From assembly GCA_900491605.1 (NCBI GenBank), contig UESW01000131.1, positions 1 to 64,000 on the forward strand: 64,000 nt of DNA. The letters run 5' to 3'. A model generated the notes under the pieces. The model saw only the letters and a program-made list of their open reading frames with translations. It had not been told where the DNA came from and made no database searches. The first letter of the stretch is position 1. Each line of letters begins with the position of its first letter. The DNA comes from Calamus simplicifolius. Its lineage: Eukaryota; Streptophyta; Magnoliopsida; Arecales; Arecaceae. Below are positions 59,351 through 64,000 of this stretch, one piece after another. Both the position numbers and the translations under genes were made by a program.

Positions 59351-61562
59351 CTGTAACTTTCGTTGTATTATAGAACTTCCACCCAGTAGATATCCAATTA
59401 TTAGACTTCGAAGTATAGCAGCTAATCAGGGTAGATGAGTGCAAGGGAAAAAAAAAGTATATATAGCAGCTAAAGCAGTTGAAGCAATGAAAAATAATGG
59501 CATGAGCTTTTGTAAAGCATAATATGATTAGATATTAATAGGCATTAAAAGCGAACATTTGCATAGAAATAATATTTATAATGATGGATGCTTCTTTCGT
59601 AGCCCACTTTTTCTTGAAAAATAGAACAGCTGGGATTTCATGTAGCCCCCTTCCTGGACTAGTGCAGGATTGAAGGAATGCCTATTAACATGATTGAAGG
59701 ACTTGCTGGGATTTCATTGCTCGAGTTTCAGAAAATATCTCCTCTCTTATATCTAGCAGCTGAACATAATAATTTTGTGACTTGACCTATAAAACTAGTA
59801 CCAAAAGTGATCGGCAAAACAAAATCCAGCTGGCATATTCCGCCAAAGGCATAATTTATAGTTAAAAAAAAATCATTGCATGATTCTCAGTAGATAGTAA
59901 GATTTATTAATTTAATCTTAACACTAGCTTATGATGTGAGAAAAAACTTAAGGTCTACTTAGTTGTAGAAAACAATTCTCCTCCTCTAGTTTCCATTTCT
60001 AGTTCCAATTTTCCTTCTCAATAGAAAATCTGAAAAACATTTTCCTCTACTAAAATGAGAAATCATTTTTCAAATTAAAAAATAAAAAAGATGAGTCATG
60101 GAAAAGGTTGGTGGTGGGCGACCAATGGAGGAGCAGTAGTAGTGGGTGGTAGAAGAATGGTGGCGATGGTGGCGGTGGGTCATGGAGATGGTAGCAGCAG
60201 TGATAGGAGGTAAATGTATGGGGGTGGTAAGGGTTGTAGGTGTAGTATAGATATAATGGTAGAGGGTAGTGAAAGTATAGTAGGGGTGGGTAATAGAGGT
60301 ATAATAATGATGATGGTGGTAAAGGATGGAGATAGAGTATGGTAATGGACGGAGGGGGTGGTAGTGGAAGTAGCTGAACATAATAATTTTGTGACTTGAC
60401 CTCTAAAAATAGTAACAAATATATGAATAATTACTTCTCTACAGCTCATTAATAAGATGCTCTTTTTCAATTTTCAAACTCAATTTCTAGTCAACAACTT
60501 TAGATTTATGATATGCATAAGTAGGCATTAGTCTTAACGTTATCATCTTGTTAAGTGCTGCAACAACAGATAAATGCTCACTCCATTGGTGCTGACTGTC
60601 AAGTATTGAATTTGGTAAAATTGATGGGTGGCACAGACACAGATTTCCCATCTTCTGTCTATCGACCTGTTAGTCTGGTTTCTTTTGTGTGGAGCTGAAA
60701 AGAGAATTGGTGGGTGGCCAGTCTAGCTTAGACCCAAAGCAAGCCCAGGGTTTAAACCTGATGCTCGAAACTGAACCAGCCTAGAAAAGATCGAGATGTA
60801 CCAGGTTCAAACCCAATACAACTCAGTGTAATCGTTCAGGTCAGGGTGGGCTCAAACCATGCCTGAATCCATATCAACCCAAAATCTTAGCCTAGGCAAG
60901 GCCCAGAATAAGTTGGCTTCCTAAAAACAGGCCAAATTGGGCTTTCAGGCTAAAAAGGCCAGTTGGAGCCTGGTTTTTCCAGGGCAAGTCATTGGGCCAC
61001 TCACCCAGCCCAGTCCATTGACAACCTAGGAGAAACATTTGCTTGCCAGAAGCTAAAGAAACAGGTAAATATTCGCAACATGTTTAACACATTTATGTTC
61101 AGCATACAACCCCCATTTGTTTTACAACTGCTGCTTCACGATCTACAAAAATTCAAAATAGAATTCTAGAATCCTTCTTTTTAACTAAAAACATATGGTT
61201 TACATTCAGATGAGACGAATAGTGATAGATAAACACTGGTGAGAATAATTGAGAATTAAAATTAGTGGTATTAAGTACAAAGCATGTGAAGAATAAACCA
61301 GCTTTTTCTGTAAAATAGAAGTCAAAGTTTTCTTCTTTTTTTTGTGTGTGTGACCCAATATTCAAAGAGATCATCTAAGCATTATAATTTATATATATGA
61401 AATGGCGAAGAAGAAAGAAGCAACCAAAACTTACAGAACAAGAGCCTTAAGCCATAATCAAATGCCTTACCATTGTATTTTGTTGCAACAATGACAAAAG
61501 ACAAGGCAAAATCCACCATGACAAGGGAAAATATAGATAATTCATAGAATTAAGATGAAGCT
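59351..61562. other. Copy B noncoding sequence upstream of the uL1 fragment
   Basis: It is collinear with 10,103-12,284 of copy A, including the GGTGGT-rich region between 46-bp direct repeats (59,757-60,418) and the GGCCCA-rich stretch at 60,720-61,020. No further exon was recognised. Low-complexity minus-strand frames at 60,050-60,470 are not genes. Confidence 0.55.
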
Positions 61563-61564
61563 TA

Positions 61565-63590
61565 TGTAGGGAGAAATAGTCTCCAAGGCATGCATATTTT
61601 TAAAAAATTGATAACTATTATCATTGTGGAAATTAAAAGATAACATTTTAATCTATCTAATATGCATCAAGATCATATCTTTGCCTATATATTCAGGGTC
61701 GTTTGATCTAAAATATGCATATAAAAACATCAAGATCATATCTTGATCTTCAAGATGACTAGTTACACTATTATCTTGAAGCCTGCCTTAAGATCTAGGG
61801 ATCAAATCACTTACCTTAAGAACAGTAGGTAAATCCTTATTGCTCTGCAGCCGTTCAATCGTCCGGCCTCTAGTATCGTCCATACGAAGCCCCGAATGAT
61901 CAGATTTTCGGGAGTACAAGCTCGCGGAAAAATAGCTTTGCTAATCTTGAATCCTCTCACTTGAATCTTCCTCCAAGATCCACTAGGCTTCCGCTAACAC
62001 CAGAATCATCAGGATTTTCTATTCTAACATTTTAGAATTACAATCCACAACAATTTAGAATTACAATCCATGACAAATCGTGTATTGTTGTTCTAATTTT
62101 TGTTCTGTGTTCTCTGGTGAGGGAATGCCCTCTATTTATAGTCTAGATTTAGCCTTGACATTTAATTCTGACATTTAAGAATCCGTCGTTTGGCAAAAGC
62201 GAAGAGACGCCGAAGGCGCGGCGCTTGGTTTAATTCGATGTTCGGAGAAAACTAAGGAGTCACGGCGTTTGGTTTAGTTCCGTCGTTCGGAGAAAACCAA
62301 AGAGACGAGGGATAAATCCGACGTTCGGTAAATAAATATCATGCATTAAATTCTATCTTATGAGATGAGATTTTAGCCATCTCATCATATGAGATCCTTA
62401 TGCGAGAGGTTTGGGTTCAAGTGATGGTTTAATCTGATTTGAATTTATTTGACTAAACCCACATAGATCATGGTCCAAGCCCAAATCAAATTTGGCTAGT
62501 CCTGAATCTATTTAAATTCAAATCAAGTCTAATTTTAAATCAATATTTGAAATTGACTTATCCTTCTAATAGACTTAAATCAAATTGAATCTTATTCAAT
62601 TGTACTTAACCCAATTGAGATAATTCAATCAATCAAATTGATTAATTAAATCATATACGATTCTCAATCGTTGATCAGCAAATAGATCATCCTAGGAAAC
62701 TTCTATGCGTGTGACTCTCTAGGTTCAAACCTAAGCCGGTAACATAGAAATAACTTTCTATACTAATCGATGTGCCCATCTAGCAATGGAACCCGACGTC
62801 CGGATAGGTCGAAGAGTTGCCGAGCAAACTCCAAGAACCCTAAGAAACAGTTACCGTATAATTCATCCTCTTGACCACAAATGCTAAGGATGGCTTAAGA
62901 GCCTGTCAATTCTAAATAGCAAATCCATAAAGTGATTTCAACTTTAGTGATCATGTGACTTTCACATGAAGTGCCTTGGCCAAGGTCTTGCTAAATTGAA
63001 ACACAAGCATTTCTCCTTTTAATGGGATAGGTCAAATTCCATCTTGATCCACAACTGACTACCACAAGTACTTGACTGCACCCAGTAACCTTTCGTAGCT
63101 GGATTAGAAATACAGGTGGTCTGACACCTAAGTACAATGAGTTGCTTGTAAGCCACTGGTTGTGATCTTCAGGTCTGAAGGATACTTATACCTATATCTT
63201 CTCGGATTAACTCTTGACAGCAGAATATCCAAAAATAAGTCACGTTCGGTGAAATGTACTCCCACACTTTCACCTGTATGTCATACCAGTGTCTCTACAC
63301 TCCTTGGTTAAGAGGATAACCAACAAATATAATATACAACGTCCTATAATTATAGTACTATGGCCCTGTCATAGTATATCATTTGGTCGCGAACTCTTTT
63401 AAGGACCTTCTAAGATAAATCCTCCTTTATCGTGAGGAAGATCCTAAGGGCTTCATTACTTTCAGGAGTATTAAGAAGATGTTCTTGTAATGAATAAACT
63501 GCCAAATAACTTTTATTAATATATCAATTTATATACAATTTATATCAGCACAATCATCAAATGATTGGCTTTAGGATACAATTCCCAACA
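61565..63590 (-). mobile_element. Ty1/copia 3' LTR, 2,026 bp
   Basis: On the minus strand it starts TGTTGGGAATTGTATCC at 63,590 and ends CCCTACA at 61,565, giving TG...CA termini. The polypurine tract lies just outside at 63,591-63,601. The probable left target duplication is GCTTA (61,560-61,564); the other side is outside the window. It cuts the segmental duplication, so it inserted after that event. Two GTTCGGAGAAAAC motifs about 50 bp apart (62,242 and 62,291) lie in the U3 part. Confidence 0.88.
62131..62140 (-). promoter_or_regulatory. LTR TATA box
   Basis: TATAAATAGA on the minus strand lies within the LTR, about 570 bp before its end. Transcription would start roughly 30 bp downstream, dividing U3 from R. 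Confidence 0.6.
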
Positions 63591-63601
63591 AACTCCCACT
63601 T
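63591..63601 (-). other. Copia polypurine tract
   Basis: AAGTGGGAGTT on the minus strand lies immediately before the LTR start; it is the usual primer for plus-strand DNA synthesis in copia elements. Confidence 0.8.
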
Positions 63602-63604
63602 AGC

Positions 63605-64000
63605 CTAAAGCCACTCATTACAGTATCTAATACCCATCTTCAACTTATAGTTGTCAAACTCCTTGATGCTGAGTGCTTTAGTAAATGGGTCACCTAGGTT
63701 TTCCTTTCCATCAATCTTCTGAAGATTTATGTCACCTCGGTCTACTATCTCTCGAATAAGATGAAACCGGCGCAGTATGTGCTTGGTGCGCTGATGTGCT
63801 CGTGGTTCCTTTGCTTGAGTTATGGCACAGTGCTGTCACTGTATAATAGGACTGGTTCATTTATGGAAGGTGTCATTCTAAGCTCGGAGATGAACTTTCA
63901 CAGCCACACAGCTTCTTTCGCAGCATCTGATGCAGCAATGTACTCTGCCTCGCACACCGAATCTGCCACTGTATGTTGCTTGGAACTTTTCCAGCAAACA
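63605..64000 (-). pseudogene. Ty1/copia polyprotein C-terminus (RNase H end), partial
   Basis: The frame VADSVCEAEYIAASDAAKEA carries the conserved copia RNase H block. An in-frame stop follows at VWL, and a one-base shift comes after YSDSTVP. The other frame continues with QAKEPRAHQRTKHILRRFHL, DPFTKALSIKEFD and MGIRYC before the stop at 63,607-63,605. The rest of the element lies to the right of the window. The lesions suggest an inactive copy. Confidence 0.9.

Larger units (their letters stand above)
51150..61562. repeat. Segmental duplication, copy B
   Basis: This is the partner of 18-12,284. The right end is fixed by the copia LTR that starts at 61,565. The left end passes into the epsilon-COP 3' region, whose counterpart in copy A lies outside the window. 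Confidence 0.93.

Overview
The window is nuclear DNA from a flowering plant. A monocot, possibly a palm, is my best guess, but the sequence alone does not settle it. The evidence is: split coatomer epsilon (epsilon-COP) exons with GT/AG borders, exons of a nuclear-encoded plastid ribosomal protein uL1, an RPM1-like CC-NLR, a complete CACTA (En/Spm) transposon, a plant L1-type LINE with a C-terminal RNase H, and Ty1/copia parts with a Met-tRNA primer site. Base composition is AT-rich. Nearly every coding region I recognise is broken. Layout: (1) About 18-12,284 is copy A of a large segmental duplication. It holds exons 3-1 of an epsilon-COP gene on the minus strand (stop at codon 3) and the last two exons of a plastid uL1 gene, also minus. 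A short 5'-truncated LINE sits just upstream of epsilon-COP. (2) 12,453-20,568 is a CACTA element with perfect terminal motifs and a GAT target duplication. It contains decayed transposase genes, a nested 339-bp MITE with an 8-bp target duplication, a palindrome-rich GC array, a run of 28 G and an 85-bp satellite-like array. (3) 20.7-22.0 kb is an AT-rich repeat that recurs inside the NLR locus. (4) 22.0-24.5 kb looks like a promoter plus leader region, interrupted by an inverted copia gag-pol fragment between 83-bp direct repeats. (5) 25.1-34.1 kb is copy C, the 3' half of a third epsilon-COP gene (exons 6-4), split by a LINE of about 5.8 kb. (6) 34.1-37.0 kb is LTR-like and pyrimidine-rich; 37-41 kb has no recognisable gene. 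(7) 41.1-45.4 kb is an NLR pseudogene without the front of its NB-ARC domain. (8) 48.3-61.56 kb is epsilon-COP copy B, the only copy with all six exon positions in the window, followed by the second uL1 fragment. Its 51.15-61.56 kb part is the partner of copy A. (9) 61,565-64,000 is the 3' LTR and pol end of a copia element on the minus strand; its insertion ends the A/B homology. Read together, this was a tandem array of epsilon-COP genes (A, C, B, all minus strand) with plastid uL1 copies upstream of at least A and B. Deletions, point mutations and transposons then broke the copies independently. B and C keep complementary parts of the same exon 4, so none of the three copies visible here looks able to make a normal protein. 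Copy A's 3' exons lie outside the window. No tRNA, rRNA or CRISPR feature was seen.
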